A stretch of 64,000 bases of DNA from Kosakonia cowanii JCM 10956 = DSM 18146 (GCF_001975225.1 NZ_CP019445.1:4526001-4590000), one strand, 5' to 3'; counted from the stretch's first letter, positions 16,986-25,646 are shown. A program made the numbers and translations. Notes: generated from the sequence alone by a model not told the origin.

Positions 16986-18194
16986 ATGGAGATGTTGTTC
17001 TTTATGGCTTTTTTTTCCGGAATTACTGGGCGGCTGTTCCTTATAAACGTAATGACCGCCATTTCATATGCCTTCATTTTGCCTGTCATGAGTCTTTTTT
17101 TGATAAACGGATTACATGCCAGCCCGATTTTTATCACCTTCTACAGCCTGGGGTTTGCCCTCTCAGGATTATTTTTCAGCCAGTTGATGGGATCGCTTGC
17201 AGATAAGGGACATCCCGTCCGGCAACTTTTCATGATTTCTGTTGCGTCGCTTTTTCTGGCGGGTTTAGCTTTCAGTTTCTGTCGTCAACCCATCGAGGCT
17301 CTGGTCATCGGTATTTTCTTGATGGGGCCAGGCAATGCGTCTATCCCGTTACTCCTGTCGATGATCCGAAAGCATTCACTGACGGCAGGGCTTAACGCTA
17401 CGCGGCTCAATACGCAAATGCGTTCGGGCGTGTCAATTGTGTGGATTGCCGGACCGGCTCTGGCATTTATCTTCGCCGACCGATTTGGCTTCACCTTTAA
17501 TTTTTTGGCCTCAGCCCTGCTTGCGGCCAGCACCTTACTTGCCAGCCAGGTGCTGCTTTCGAAGGATAAAAACAGTGTCGCTACAGGCAGAGCAGAAAAA
17601 ACTCAAGCCAGTAAAGCCCCTGTCACGGGTATGATTTGGGCACTCGGCGCAGTAATGATGCTGGCAAATTTATCCAATAACATGTACCTGACCATTATGC
17701 CGCTGTACCTGGTACACGAGCTTAATTTACCCGCTTCGTTTCCGGGTTTTCTGCTTGGCGCAACCGCGATAATGGAAATTCCCGTTATGCTTGCCGCTGC
17801 TCATCTGGCAGAGAAAACCGGGAAAGAGCCACTGATTATGGTCGGATTTCTCTTTGCAGCCGTCTATTACAGCCTGCTTCAGCTGGCCACTAACATGACC
17901 GAACTGGTTGTGTTGCAACTTTTTAACGGATTATTCTTTGGTATTTTTGTCGGCCTGGGCATTTCTGTTATTCAGGAAGCGTTGCCAGAACGTAGCGGTT
18001 TCGCATCAGCATTTCACTCCAATGCCATGCGCACAGGCATGATGGCTGGCAATGGGATTGCCGGTCTGATGGCGGAACTGGCAGGGTTTAAAATGACTCT
18101 ACTTGTTCCACTGTTATCAGTGTGTTGTGCTGCTTTGCTAATGCTTTGTATAAACAGAAATCACTCTACAAAAAAGAGTTCGCCAATAGGCTGA
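16986..18194 (+). CDS. MFS sugar-efflux transporter, Set-like
   Basis: Inner-membrane transporter of 402 residues with about 12 hydrophobic helices and a central charged loop (about residues 195-215). The N-terminal half (FLINVMTAISYAFILPVMSLFL, GLHASPIFITFY, GSLADKGHPVRQL with the MFS loop-2 motif) and GIFLMGPGNASIPLLLSMIRKH resemble the SetA/SetB/SetC proteins that export sugars and their analogues. Substrate not deducible. There is no clear ribosome site; the next Met, two codons on, has GGAG upstream and may be the true start. It stands alone and is somewhat AT-richer than its neighbours. Confidence 0.75.
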   Translation: MEMLFFMAFFSGITGRLFLINVMTAISYAFILPVMSLFLINGLHASPIFITFYSLGFALSGLFFSQLMGSLADKGHPVRQLFMISVASLFLAGLAFSFCRQPIEALVIGIFLMGPGNASIPLLLSMIRKHSLTAGLNATRLNTQMRSGVSIVWIAGPALAFIFADRFGFTFNFLASALLAASTLLASQVLLSKDKNSVATGRAEKTQASKAPVTGMIWALGAVMMLANLSNNMYLTIMPLYLVHELNLPASFPGFLLGATAIMEIPVMLAAAHLAEKTGKEPLIMVGFLFAAVYYSLLQLATNMTELVVLQLFNGLFFGIFVGLGISVIQEALPERSGFASAFHSNAMRTGMMAGNGIAGLMAELAGFKMTLLVPLLSVCCAALLMLCINRNHSTKKSSPIG

Positions 18195-18291
18195 CAGTTC
18201 TCATAAAAATAGGCAGCAGTTGTCCTGCCCCCGGATTTATCCGCCGTCCCTGCCATAAGGACAAACACCAACCATACAAGGCGATAGGGAC

Positions 18292-18320
18292 TAAAAACGG
18301 GGAAAAAACTCTTCCCCGTT
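18292..18320 (-). terminator. terminator of hiuH-hbpS-like operon
   Basis: On the minus strand AACGGGGAA / TTCCCCGTT (9 bp) followed by TTTTAG, directly after the HbpS-like gene. Confidence 0.75.
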
Positions 18321-18330
18321 GCGATCGTGC

Positions 18331-18822
18331 TTACTTCTGTTCGTTTTGACCAACAACCTTATTGATCGCTTCCATCCCACAACGCTCGTCGGACTCCGCG
18401 CCGCCGGTGCCCGCCATGCCGATAGCACCGATCCACTGACCGTGATACTTCACCGGTACGCCACCGCCGAGCAGCAATAACTCATGCACCGTATTGAGGT
18501 TGGCGGTCTCAGGCGAAGCCTGCGCTTGCTTCGCAAACTGCCGGGTCGGCGTTTTGGTCGACAGCGCCGTAAACGCTTTGCGCCAGGCGGCCTGCGTATT
18601 GTGCGGCCCGACGTTGTCATCGCGCATCAGCGTCACCAGGTTGCCGCCGCGATCGACCACCGCCACCACGCCCTGACGATGCATGTCATGACAAACCGAT
18701 AACGCTTCGGTTGCCAGCTGCGTAGCGAGCGCCTGCGTCATCTCATAAACAGTGGCGGGCGTCGCAGCCAGCGTCGTCGCGGGTCCTGCTGCTAGTAGCA
18801 GCGCGAGCATAAGACGTTTCAT
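18331..18822 (-). CDS. secreted GlcG/HbpS-family protein
   Basis: Exported protein of 163 residues: signal peptide MKRLMLALLLAAGPATTLA with a cleavage site near residue 19-20, then one GlcG/HbpS domain (VVAVVDRGGNLVTLMRDDNVGPHN, AWRKAFTALSTKTPT, LLLGGGVPVKYHGQWIGAIGMAG). Family members bind haem, cobalamin or other ligands (HbpS of Streptomyces is an extracellular haem and redox sensor); the ligand here is unknown. Only 6 bases separate it from hiuH upstream, so they are one transcript, probably under HprR. In E. coli the place after hiuH is taken by msrPQ instead. Confidence 0.8.
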   Translation of the reverse strand: MKRLMLALLLAAGPATTLAATPATVYEMTQALATQLATEALSVCHDMHRQGVVAVVDRGGNLVTLMRDDNVGPHNTQAAWRKAFTALSTKTPTRQFAKQAQASPETANLNTVHELLLLGGGVPVKYHGQWIGAIGMAGTGGAESDERCGMEAINKVVGQNEQK

Positions 18823-18828
18823 CTGCCC

Positions 18829-19239
18829 TTAGCTCCCGCGGTAGGTGGAGTAGCCATACTGGCTCAGCAGCAGCGGAACGTGATAGGTGGACGTTGTATT
18901 ATCGATATGGAACTCCACCGGAATTTCCGGGAAGAAGCTTTGCTGTTTCTGGTCAGCAAAATATTTACCGGTTTTGAAGATCACCCGATAGTCGCCAGCG
19001 GCAAACGGCTTTTCCGGCCACAGAGCACTGATGCGCCCGTCCTGATTGGTGCTGGCGGTGTTGAGCACCGTCCAGTTATCCCCCTGCTTCTGCTCAAGCG
19101 TCACCGCAACATTGGCGGCCGGCAGCCCGGTTTGCTGATTCAGCACATGGACGCTCAGCGGGTTTTTATCGGCCGCGAAGGTGAGAGCGGGCGCGGCAAG
19201 CAGTGCAGCCAGGGTTAACGCAGCGATAGACTTTTTCAT
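18829..19239 (-). CDS. hiuH: periplasmic 5-hydroxyisourate hydrolase
   Basis: Transthyretin-related enzyme that hydrolyses 5-hydroxyisourate to OHCU in urate breakdown. 136 residues with a signal peptide ([21 protein letters not shown]), so periplasmic as in E. coli HiuH (YedX). Diagnostic pieces: [19 protein letters not shown] (active-site His), a central RISALWPE segment with the catalytic Arg, and the C-terminal YRGS tetrapeptide that marks hydrolases as opposed to transthyretin. AGGAG stands seven bases before the chosen ATG. It is divergent from hprRS with an HprR-type box between, matching E. coli, where HprR controls hiuH. Confidence 0.93.
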   Translation of the reverse strand: MKKSIAALTLAALLAAPALTFAADKNPLSVHVLNQQTGLPAANVAVTLEQKQGDNWTVLNTASTNQDGRISALWPEKPFAAGDYRVIFKTGKYFADQKQQSFFPEIPVEFHIDNTTSTYHVPLLLSQYGYSTYRGS

Positions 19240-19306
19240 GTTGGATTCTCCTGTGTTGATGACCCGGCTTTTATACCTCCACGCTTGCCGCAATTGCCTG
19301 TCAGAA

Positions 19307-19326
19307 AGATGACCATATTGTCATCT
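19307..19326. promoter_or_regulatory. candidate HprR/CusR-type operator
   Basis: AGATGACCATATTGTCATCT is an inverted repeat with one mismatched pair, lying between hiuH and hprR. Its TGAC..N6..GTCA frame has the spacing of the CusR/HprR box (ATGACAA-NN-TTGTCAT). Confidence 0.7.
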
Positions 19327-19374
19327 GGCCCTGAAAGGCTGGGGCGGCTCAAAATTTCGTGGCACACTGCGCCG

Positions 19375-20055
19375 ATGAAACTGTTACTGATTGAAGACAA
19401 CCTGAAAGCCAGCGCCTGGGTGCGCAAAGGGCTTGAAGAGGCGGGCTATATCGTCGATTACGCAGCGGACGGGCGCGATGGCCTGCATCTGGCGCTGGCG
19501 CACCCGTATAGCCTGATGATCCTCGATATTATGCTGCCGGGCATGGATGGCTGGCAGGTGCTGAAAACCCTGCGTACCGCAAGCCAGATGCCGGTGATCT
19601 GCCTTACCGCCCGAGATTCGGTGGAGGATCGGGTTAAAGGGCTGGAGCTGGGTGCGAACGATTACCTGGTCAAACCCTTCTCCTTTGCGGAACTGCTGGC
19701 GCGCGTCAAGAATCAGCTTCGTCAACACCAGCCGCACAGCACTACGCTGCGCGTCGCTGATCTGGTGATGGATTCGGCGCGTTTTCAGGTGACACGAGAT
19801 GGCACTTCCATCGCGCTGACACGCAAAGAGTTTATGCTGCTGTGGCTGCTCGCCAGCCGGCACGGCGAGATCCTGCCGCGCACGCTGCTGGCAAGTGAGA
19901 TTTGGGGTGTCAATTTCGACAACGAAACCAACATTGTTGATGTCGCCATTCGCCGCCTGCGCCGCAAAGTCGATGACCCGTTTGCGCAAAAGCTGATCAC
20001 CACCGTCCGGGGTATGGGTTACTGCCTCTCCGTGCAGGAGCCAGGCGATGTATAG
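19375..20055 (+). CDS. hprR: HprR, OmpR-type response regulator
   Basis: Response regulator of 226 residues close to E. coli HprR (YedW), which responds to hydrogen peroxide and hypochlorite with HprS. Receiver domain ~1-115: acidic pocket IEDN, phospho-acceptor Asp in LILDIMLPGMDGW (~51), Thr in CLTARD (~79) and Lys in LVKPFSF (~101). OmpR/PhoB winged helix ~125-222 (LTRKEFMLLWLLASR, TNIVDVAIRRLRRKVDDPF, TVRGMGYCL). The start chosen follows the family (MKLLLIEDN); the longer frame runs through the operator. The next gene starts 8 bases before its stop. Confidence 0.93.
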   Translation: MKLLLIEDNLKASAWVRKGLEEAGYIVDYAADGRDGLHLALAHPYSLMILDIMLPGMDGWQVLKTLRTASQMPVICLTARDSVEDRVKGLELGANDYLVKPFSFAELLARVKNQLRQHQPHSTTLRVADLVMDSARFQVTRDGTSIALTRKEFMLLWLLASRHGEILPRTLLASEIWGVNFDNETNIVDVAIRRLRRKVDDPFAQKLITTVRGMGYCLSVQEPGDV

Positions 20056-21403
20056 CCCCTCTCTGACACTCAGGCTGACGGCGATTTTTACGCTGATCAT
20101 GGCGCTGGCCTGCGGCGGCATCAGCCTGATCCTCTATAACGCCCTGCGCAGTGAGCTGGTGTGGCGCGACGATCAGACGCTGATCAACCGCGCTGCGCAA
20201 CTGCGCCAGCTGCTGGAAGATGGCGCTCAGCCGGAGTCGCTGCCGCTCTACTTCAACCGTATGGTCGATATTCGCCAGGATATTCTCAGCATCCGCCCGC
20301 AGCATGCGCAAAACGTCACCATTAACCATACCGGCGTCGCGTTGCCGGATATCGCACCAACCCCGGTTAACACCCCGCCCAGCGCGCAGCAGTTGCACCG
20401 CTGGCGCAGCACGGATGATATGGATGCCTCGGCGCTCAGCCTGCAGGCCAACTCACCGCACGGGCCGGTCACCGTCACGCTTGCCCGTGTAGCGCGTGAG
20501 CGGGCAATGATGCTTGAGCGCTACCGCCAGCAAAGCATTCTGGTGTCACTGGCGGCCATTCTGCTCTGCGCCGCCCTTAGCCCATTGCTGATTCGCCGCG
20601 GGTTGCGGGCCATTGGCCGCTTAAGCCAGATTGTGGCCGAGACCGCCAGTGACCGGTTAAACCAGCCGGTGCCGTTGCAGGCGATCCCGCAGGAGCTGCT
20701 CCCCCTTGGCAAGGCGCTTAACGCCATGCGTCAGAGCCTGTCGACAGACTTTATCCGCCTCACCCAGTTTGCCGACGATCTGGCCCATGAGATCCGCACC
20801 CCGATCAACGTTATGTTAGGCCAGAATCAGGTGGCGCTGGGTCATCAGCGTTCCATTGCCGAGTACCAGGCGCTGCTCGAAGGGAATATTGAGGAGCTGG
20901 AGGCGCTGTCGCGGCTGACGGAAAACATTCTCTTCCTTGCGCGCGCCACGCATCACAATATCAGGCTCAATCAGGAAACCTTCTCGCTCAGTGAGGCACT
21001 GGAGATGGTGGTCGATTTTCTCGAACCGCTGGCGGAAGAGCGTGAAATGGCGATCGAGCTGAATGCGCAGGGCAGCCTCACCGCCGATAAGATGTTGTTT
21101 CAGCGGGCGATAACCAACCTGCTGACCAACGCCATTCGCTATGCGGCGGGAAACGGCACCATTGCCGTCAGCACAATTCAGGGCGGTAACTCGGTTGAAA
21201 TTGAAGTGGCGAACGACGGGGAGCCGCTTGCCGAGCCGGAGAAAGCCTTCGAGCGCTTCTGGCGGGGAGATAATGTTCGTCACACCGCCGGCAGCGGGCT
21301 GGGGTTATCGCTGGTGAGCGCCATCGCCGCGCTACACGGCGGCAGCGCCTATTATCGCCACGCGCAGGGCAAGAACATTTTCGGCCTGCGTTTGCCCACC
21401 TGA
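20048..21403 (+). CDS. hprS: HprS, redox-sensing histidine kinase
   Basis: Membrane sensor kinase of 451 residues, partner of HprR. Membrane helix 1 at ~10-32, periplasmic loop ~33-160, membrane helix 2 at ~163-185 (ILVSLAAILLCAALSPLLI), HAMP region to ~235, dimerisation/phosphoacceptor motif FADDLAHEIRTPIN with the H-box His, and catalytic boxes NLLTNAIRYA (N), a shortened FERFWRGDN (F) and GSGLGLSLV (G2). In E. coli HprS, periplasmic and membrane Cys and Met residues sense oxidants; here a Cys is visible in each membrane helix. Overlap of 8 bases with hprR indicates translational coupling. Confidence 0.92.
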   Translation: MYSPSLTLRLTAIFTLIMALACGGISLILYNALRSELVWRDDQTLINRAAQLRQLLEDGAQPESLPLYFNRMVDIRQDILSIRPQHAQNVTINHTGVALPDIAPTPVNTPPSAQQLHRWRSTDDMDASALSLQANSPHGPVTVTLARVARERAMMLERYRQQSILVSLAAILLCAALSPLLIRRGLRAIGRLSQIVAETASDRLNQPVPLQAIPQELLPLGKALNAMRQSLSTDFIRLTQFADDLAHEIRTPINVMLGQNQVALGHQRSIAEYQALLEGNIEELEALSRLTENILFLARATHHNIRLNQETFSLSEALEMVVDFLEPLAEEREMAIELNAQGSLTADKMLFQRAITNLLTNAIRYAAGNGTIAVSTIQGGNSVEIEVANDGEPLAEPEKAFERFWRGDNVRHTAGSGLGLSLVSAIAALHGGSAYYRHAQGKNIFGLRLPT

Positions 21404-21421
21404 CACGTCGCGCAAATAGCA

Positions 21422-21907
21422 TTAAAAGGTGTAAAGCAGCGCCGCGCCATACAGCCCGAGGCCATAGGCCAGATGCGTCAGCAGGCTGAATACCCGCGCC
21501 CGCCACGGCCTGGGCGTGCGCGAGGCCGCAATGCCAAAACCCAGCGCCGGCTGCATAATCAGCCAGGGCGCAGGCAGCGTAAACACGCCTGTCAGCACAC
21601 CCGTCAGCAGAAGCGGCTCGCGCAGCCATGACGAACCCTGGAGCAAAAATGGGATCGCCGCAAACAGCATGCCGGTGAGGTAATGGAATGCCCAGCCGGT
21701 AAAACTTTCCCCTTTAATGGAAGGCGTGGAAAGGATGGTGTTATGCCACCTCTTTCCCCGCGCGAGCCACAACAACCAGCGCCCCACCAGCCCATAGTTA
21801 AGCGGCGGCACGCGGAGCAGCTTTTTCTGACACATTGACCAGCCATCCATCAGCAGCGTTGCGCCAATGCCGGTGACGATCATGTGAAGCACAAGAGCGT
21901 TATCCAA
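21422..21907 (-). CDS. DUF2938 membrane protein
   Basis: Inner-membrane protein of about 161 residues with four hydrophobic helices. The sequence (VLHMIVTGIGATLLMDGWSMCQKK, GLVGRWLLWLARGKRWHN, WAFHYLTGMLFAAIPFLL, PALGFGIAASRTP, FSLLTHLAYGLGLYG) is that of the DUF2938 family, of unknown function. The likely start is a TTG preceded by GGGGAAGGA; an ATG eight codons on is the alternative. It converges on hprS and is divergent from a MerR regulator 72 bases away, a pairing that suggests control by that protein. Confidence 0.75.
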   Translation of the reverse strand: MDNALVLHMIVTGIGATLLMDGWSMCQKKLLRVPPLNYGLVGRWLLWLARGKRWHNTILSTPSIKGESFTGWAFHYLTGMLFAAIPFLLQGSSWLREPLLLTGVLTGVFTLPAPWLIMQPALGFGIAASRTPRPWRARVFSLLTHLAYGLGLYGAALLYTF

Positions 21908-21979
21908 TTTTCCTTCCCCTGATAAAGAGATGCTAAGGTGTCGGTGAGTGTGCAACGTGAAGTGAGGTTTAAGTCAACG

Positions 21980-22384
21980 GTGAAAGAGCTGGATATTGGG
22001 GAAGTGGCGGCGCTTTCCGGCATAAAGCCCTCCGCGCTGCGGTTTTACGAAAAGAGGGGCTTAATCAAACCGATTGGCCGCAACGGGCTGCGAAGGCAGT
22101 ATTCGCAAAGCGTGCTGAGTAAATTGCAGCTGATCGCGCTCGGCCAGGCGGCAGGCTTCTCGCTGGATGAGATGGCGGCAATGTTAAACCCGCAGGGCAA
22201 GGTCGCTATCAACCGCGAGCAACTTCAGCAGCGCGCGAAGGCAATTGATGAGACCATTTGCAAACTGCAATTATTCAGCGAAGGGCTGAAGCATGCCGCC
22301 CGCTGCCCGGCGCCGGAGCATACGGAGTGTGCGTCGTTCAAAAAACTGGTGAGCAGAGGGCTGCGGCTGATCGCGCGCAAATAA
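21980..22384 (+). CDS. MerR-family regulator
   Basis: Regulator of 134 residues from the GTG chosen here (KELDIGEVAALSGIKPSALRFYEKRGLI, the MerR helix-turn-helix and wing, begins at once). A GTG 14 codons upstream is an alternative with a slightly better ribosome site. C-terminal part is a helical dimerisation region (REQLQQRAKAIDETICKLQLF) followed by HAARCPAPEHTECASF, whose two Cys could bind a metal or react with electrophiles, as in SoxR/ZntR-type members; this is inference. Divergent from DUF2938. Confidence 0.85.
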   Translation: MKELDIGEVAALSGIKPSALRFYEKRGLIKPIGRNGLRRQYSQSVLSKLQLIALGQAAGFSLDEMAAMLNPQGKVAINREQLQQRAKAIDETICKLQLFSEGLKHAARCPAPEHTECASFKKLVSRGLRLIARK

Positions 22385-22400
22385 CGTCAACGCAAATGTA

Positions 22401-22865
22401 TTACTTATCACGATAGCGGGTCGAGCGACTCTCCTTCTTCGCCGAATGGACCCAGCAGCGACCATAGAGGGTTGACGCGAAGTGGCGACCGCGATCGTCA
22501 GTAATCTGGCAGTGGCAGGCAAAAGGCCCAACGGAGGCGGCGCCTTCAATTAACGCTGCGTCTTTAATCTGCGGCCTGAAGTCGAGAGTGATGCTAACGT
22601 TGCTTACCCACTCATGCGGGATACGCTGTCTGTTCAACAAATTTGTCAGCATATTCGTGTAATGGCGCACCAGAAACTGTATCAGCTTATCGCTAGCCTC
22701 AGGCTGAGGTAAGGGAAACGAAAGATCTACAGACGTCCCCCCATCTCTGATCGCAAAGTGCTTTAGCAGCCCCAGAGACCAGTAGCCATGAAAATCATTA
22801 TTGCGGCTCACAAAGCTCGAATTGAGCGCGTTAGCAATGCCTTTAAGCTCACGTCGCCTTGCCAT
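22401..22865 (-). CDS. conserved hypothetical protein
   Basis: Unrecognised soluble protein of 154 residues. It starts MARRRELKGIANALNSSFVSRNNDF, contains no membrane segment or signal, and has a beta-rich middle (VSNVSITLDFRPQIKD) and a Cys/His patch (GPFACHCQITDDRGRHF). Basic C-terminus. AGGGAG five bases before the second of two ATG codons fixes the start. It is convergent with the MerR gene (16-base gap) and divergent from the alpha/beta hydrolase. No function is proposed. Confidence 0.6.
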   Translation of the reverse strand: MARRRELKGIANALNSSFVSRNNDFHGYWSLGLLKHFAIRDGGTSVDLSFPLPQPEASDKLIQFLVRHYTNMLTNLLNRQRIPHEWVSNVSITLDFRPQIKDAALIEGAASVGPFACHCQITDDRGRHFASTLYGRCWVHSAKKESRSTRYRDK

Positions 22866-23003
22866 CATTACTCCCTGTTTGCAGATCAACGGCCTCGCCA
22901 ATATTAGGGGTTGCGCACCTGTTGTTGCCTTTCAAAAGATTATCCATGTTAGAACATGGCGTTAGTCTTTATGAATATACACGCGCACATTACAGGAATC
23001 GCT

Positions 23004-23747
23004 ATGCCATATACATCAGCAACGCCGCGCCTCTTTTACCGCACGCAGGGAGAAGGTCCGTTAGTCATCATGCTTCATGGTTTGCTGATGGATAGCAGAT
23101 GCTGGGTGGATAACGGCTTCAACTCCGCGTTAAGCCCCCATTTTCAGGTGGTGTGTCCGGATCTGCCCGGCCACGGGGCGAGCGATAAACCTGATGATCA
23201 GGCTGCCTACACCCAACAGCGCCAGGCGTTAGCCATCGTCAATCTGATGGATGAGCTGGGGTATGAAAAAGCGCATATCATCGGCTACTCTGCCGGGGCC
23301 TGGCTGGCAATGGAGCTGATAAATGCTCACGCAGATCGCCTGCACTCTGTGGTGTTGGGAGGATGGGATTGTGAAGCTGGCCTGCCTGAAACGCCTGTTG
23401 GCAAGCTGACGTTTGAGATGTTTATCGCTTATGCCCGGCAAGTCGCGCCGGAACTCACCGCCTCACTCACCTCTGAGGATGAAAAAGGGGCAGAGCATTT
23501 TTTCAATGAACTGAGAAAACACGCCCAGGACGCGGAGGGCTTTTTCCCCTGCCCTGTTCCCCTGCGGTTTTGGGCGGGTGCTGATGACCCCTATTACGCC
23601 ACAATGGCGGCGTTAGCCACGCGCTATGCCATACCGCTTTTCGCCGGTAAAGGCGATCATCTGAGTGAAGTGAATCATCCCGAGAGTGCCACGCTCAGTG
23701 CGATCCTCAACTTTGTCCGCAATCCTCAAGCATCCGGGCGGGCATAA
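23004..23747 (+). CDS. alpha/beta hydrolase
   Basis: Hydrolase of 247 residues. LHGLLMDSRCW supplies the oxyanion-hole HG motif (~20), GYSAGAW is the nucleophile elbow with catalytic Ser (~94), and GKGDHLSEVNHPE contains the catalytic His (~218); the acid is probably in WAGADDPYY (~195). PDLPGHGASDKP is the usual loop after strand 4. No substrate can be named. AGGA before the ATG selects this start over an upstream Met. Confidence 0.85.
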   Translation: MPYTSATPRLFYRTQGEGPLVIMLHGLLMDSRCWVDNGFNSALSPHFQVVCPDLPGHGASDKPDDQAAYTQQRQALAIVNLMDELGYEKAHIIGYSAGAWLAMELINAHADRLHSVVLGGWDCEAGLPETPVGKLTFEMFIAYARQVAPELTASLTSEDEKGAEHFFNELRKHAQDAEGFFPCPVPLRFWAGADDPYYATMAALATRYAIPLFAGKGDHLSEVNHPESATLSAILNFVRNPQASGRA

Positions 23748-23758
23748 CCTCTGTAGCG

Positions 23759-23786
23759 AGGGGGAGCAGGCCTGCTCCCCCTTTAT
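23759..23786. terminator. bidirectional terminator
   Basis: AGGGGGAGCAGG meets its exact complement CCTGCTCCCCCT, a 24-base palindrome followed by TTTATAG, between two convergent genes. Confidence 0.75.
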
Positions 23787-23799
23787 AGCTACCACACGC

Positions 23800-24573
23800 T
23801 TAGTTCGTCACCGCAACTTTCATTGCCGGGCGCTGCGGCAGTAGCCAGAGAAACGCCACAATAATCAGCGCCAGCGTCAGTGAGGCGCTATAGCGGCTCA
23901 GCGCAAGCCCGCCAGCGGCGACAGGTTTATCGAGGAAATCACCGACTACCGCACCCAATGGGCGAGTCAGAATAAACGCCGCCCAGAAGAGTGCAGTGCG
24001 CGACAGCGAGGTAAAGCGGCTGGCGGCCCAGATAATCGCCAGTGCGCCGACAAACAGCAGGATGCCGCCATCATAGCCCAGCCCTTCGCTGTCTGCGGTC
24101 CAGTCACCCAACGCGGTGCCGAGAGTCTGTGAAAACATAATGGTGACCCAGTAAAAGCTCTCCGTGACGCCGTTGTTCACCGAACTGACAGCGATGGTGC
24201 CGCAGGTCAGGCGCCAGATAAGCAGTGAAAGCATCAGCAGCGAACTCAGCAGCAGCGTGCCGCCCAGATAACCTATCCCAAGTGAGCGATCGGCAAAGTC
24301 CGCAAGCGTAGTGCCAACGGTGGTGGTGGCAACCACCGTAAACCAGTAGATCCACTTATTAAAACTGTGGCGCTCAATCTGCACCACCACGGCGATTAAA
24401 AAGATGATGGCGAAAATCAGCGTCCCGGTGAGGTAACCCAGATTCATCGACATGGTCACTGCATCACCACCGGTCTCACCCAGCGTTGTCGCAGCAATCT
24501 TGGTTAACCAGAACGCCATCGTCACTGCGGGGACTTTGCTGGCGGTAGAGACTTCTGCGAACTTATTTTGCAT
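23800..24573 (-). CDS. four-repeat membrane protein (COG4705 type)
   Basis: Inner-membrane protein of 257 residues with about eight helices. It is built from four repeats, each with a short motif of the form T-(x)-G-(x)3-(G/A)-D followed by a Gly-rich Tyr segment: TTLGETGGDAV...LGYLTGT, TTVGTTLADFA...IGYLGGT, QTLGTALGDWT...LGYDGGI and RPLGAVVGDFL...GLALS. The buried acidic residue in every repeat suggests a transport or ion-binding pore with pseudo-symmetry. It resembles the uncharacterised COG4705 membrane-anchored proteins; the function is not known to me. AGGAG lies upstream of the start. Confidence 0.7.
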   Translation of the reverse strand: MQNKFAEVSTASKVPAVTMAFWLTKIAATTLGETGGDAVTMSMNLGYLTGTLIFAIIFLIAVVVQIERHSFNKWIYWFTVVATTTVGTTLADFADRSLGIGYLGGTLLLSSLLMLSLLIWRLTCGTIAVSSVNNGVTESFYWVTIMFSQTLGTALGDWTADSEGLGYDGGILLFVGALAIIWAASRFTSLSRTALFWAAFILTRPLGAVVGDFLDKPVAAGGLALSRYSASLTLALIIVAFLWLLPQRPAMKVAVTN

Positions 24574-24726
24574 AGGAGAGGCTCCGGAATAGCCCGGGAT
24601 GGGCTAGCGTAGCGCTTACATTATCGGAGTATTCTTAAGCGAGGATTAAGTAACACCGATAAATTGCAGAAATTTTGCGCGACAGCCGGGGCACGCTACC
24701 TGGCATAAATATTAAAATGGGCAGCA

Positions 24727-25173
24727 TCAGGTTTTCTGCAGTTTCATATGCAAAAGCGGATAGGGCCGCCCCTGGCCATCATGCTCAGAGCGGCCGACAA
24801 CCTCAAAACCCTGCTGTTGATAAAAGCCCACCGCTTGCGGATTCTGTTCATTGACGTCCAGCTCATCCGCACCCTGCGCGATGGCGTGTTGCAGGAGCAC
24901 TTTGCCGGTGCCTTTTCCGCGCTGGGCGGCATCGACAAACAGCATCTCAATCCTGTTGTCACTGACGCCAACAAAGCCGACGATGGAGCCATCTTCAACC
25001 AGCCGGGCAATCGACAGCGTGACGGCAGGGAAATAGCGATTTTCTAACAGCGGGCGCAGCGCCTCAATATCCCCCTCCGGCAAGAAATCGTGGCTGGCAC
25101 GCACCGATGACTCCCAGATGTCCAGTAATGTCGGGTAGTGAGCGGGTCTGCCCGCTTCAATCGTTATCATCAT
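24727..25173 (-). CDS. GNAT acetyltransferase, YjaB-like
   Basis: Acetyltransferase of 148 residues, resembling E. coli YjaB: IWESSVRASHDFLPEGDIE near the N-terminus, MLFVDAAQRGKGTGKVLL with the CoA loop RGKGTG (~80-90), LDVNEQNPQAVGFYQQQGF and the closing GRPYPLLHM all have counterparts in YjaB. YjaB has been reported as a lysine acetyltransferase, but whether that holds here is inference. GAGGAAG precedes two adjacent ATG codons. Confidence 0.8.
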   Translation of the reverse strand: MMITIEAGRPAHYPTLLDIWESSVRASHDFLPEGDIEALRPLLENRYFPAVTLSIARLVEDGSIVGFVGVSDNRIEMLFVDAAQRGKGTGKVLLQHAIAQGADELDVNEQNPQAVGFYQQQGFEVVGRSEHDGQGRPYPLLHMKLQKT

Positions 25174-25285
25174 CTTCCTCTCTGTAATGGCTTAACAGCG
25201 CGGAATGCATATTAGCAGCCTCGAATGCCAGCTACACTTTCAGCGGCTTAAACGAATGGAAACCAGTTATCAAAGAGGTCACACA

Positions 25286-25597
25286 ATGAGCACTTCAACC
25301 TTCACGCTATACGTCACCTATTACGGCGATCCGCAGAGCCGTTTTGACCGGGACTACTACGTCAACAGTCATATTCCGCTGGTGATCAAAGCGTTCCAGC
25401 CCTATGGCCTGCTCAGCGCAGCTGCCCTCTTCCCGGCCGTTGAGCAGACGGGAACCGTCGCCATCGCCGAGTGCGTTTTCCGCGATGAGGAGGCGATGAA
25501 AGCGGCGTTTAACTCGCCAGAAGCGCCAGAAGTGACGGGCGATGTGCCGCACTTTACCGATCTGACGCCGAGCATGTTGCGCGCCGTTGCGCTTTAA
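25286..25597 (+). CDS. EthD-family dimeric barrel protein
   Basis: Protein of 103 residues with the EthD pattern: LYVTYYGDPQSRFDRDYYVNSHIPLV at the N-terminus (the F-D-x-x-Y-Y-x-x-x-H-x-P motif), and HFTDLTPSMLRAVAL at the end. Members form dimeric ferredoxin-like barrels and help degrade small organics. AGAGG lies upstream of the ATG used; the long upstream extension is not coding. It shares a terminator with the convergent NmrA gene. Confidence 0.8.
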   Translation: MSTSTFTLYVTYYGDPQSRFDRDYYVNSHIPLVIKAFQPYGLLSAAALFPAVEQTGTVAIAECVFRDEEAMKAAFNSPEAPEVTGDVPHFTDLTPSMLRAVAL

Positions 25598-25611
25598 GCA
25601 CTAAACAATAA

Positions 25612-25646
25612 GGCCGGTGCGCAGCCACCGGCCGTCTCATTTTTAC
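25612..25646. terminator. terminator between EthD and NmrA genes
   Basis: GGCCGGTG and CACCGGCC form an 8-bp stem with a 6-base loop; ATTTTTA follows seven bases later on the plus strand. Confidence 0.65.
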
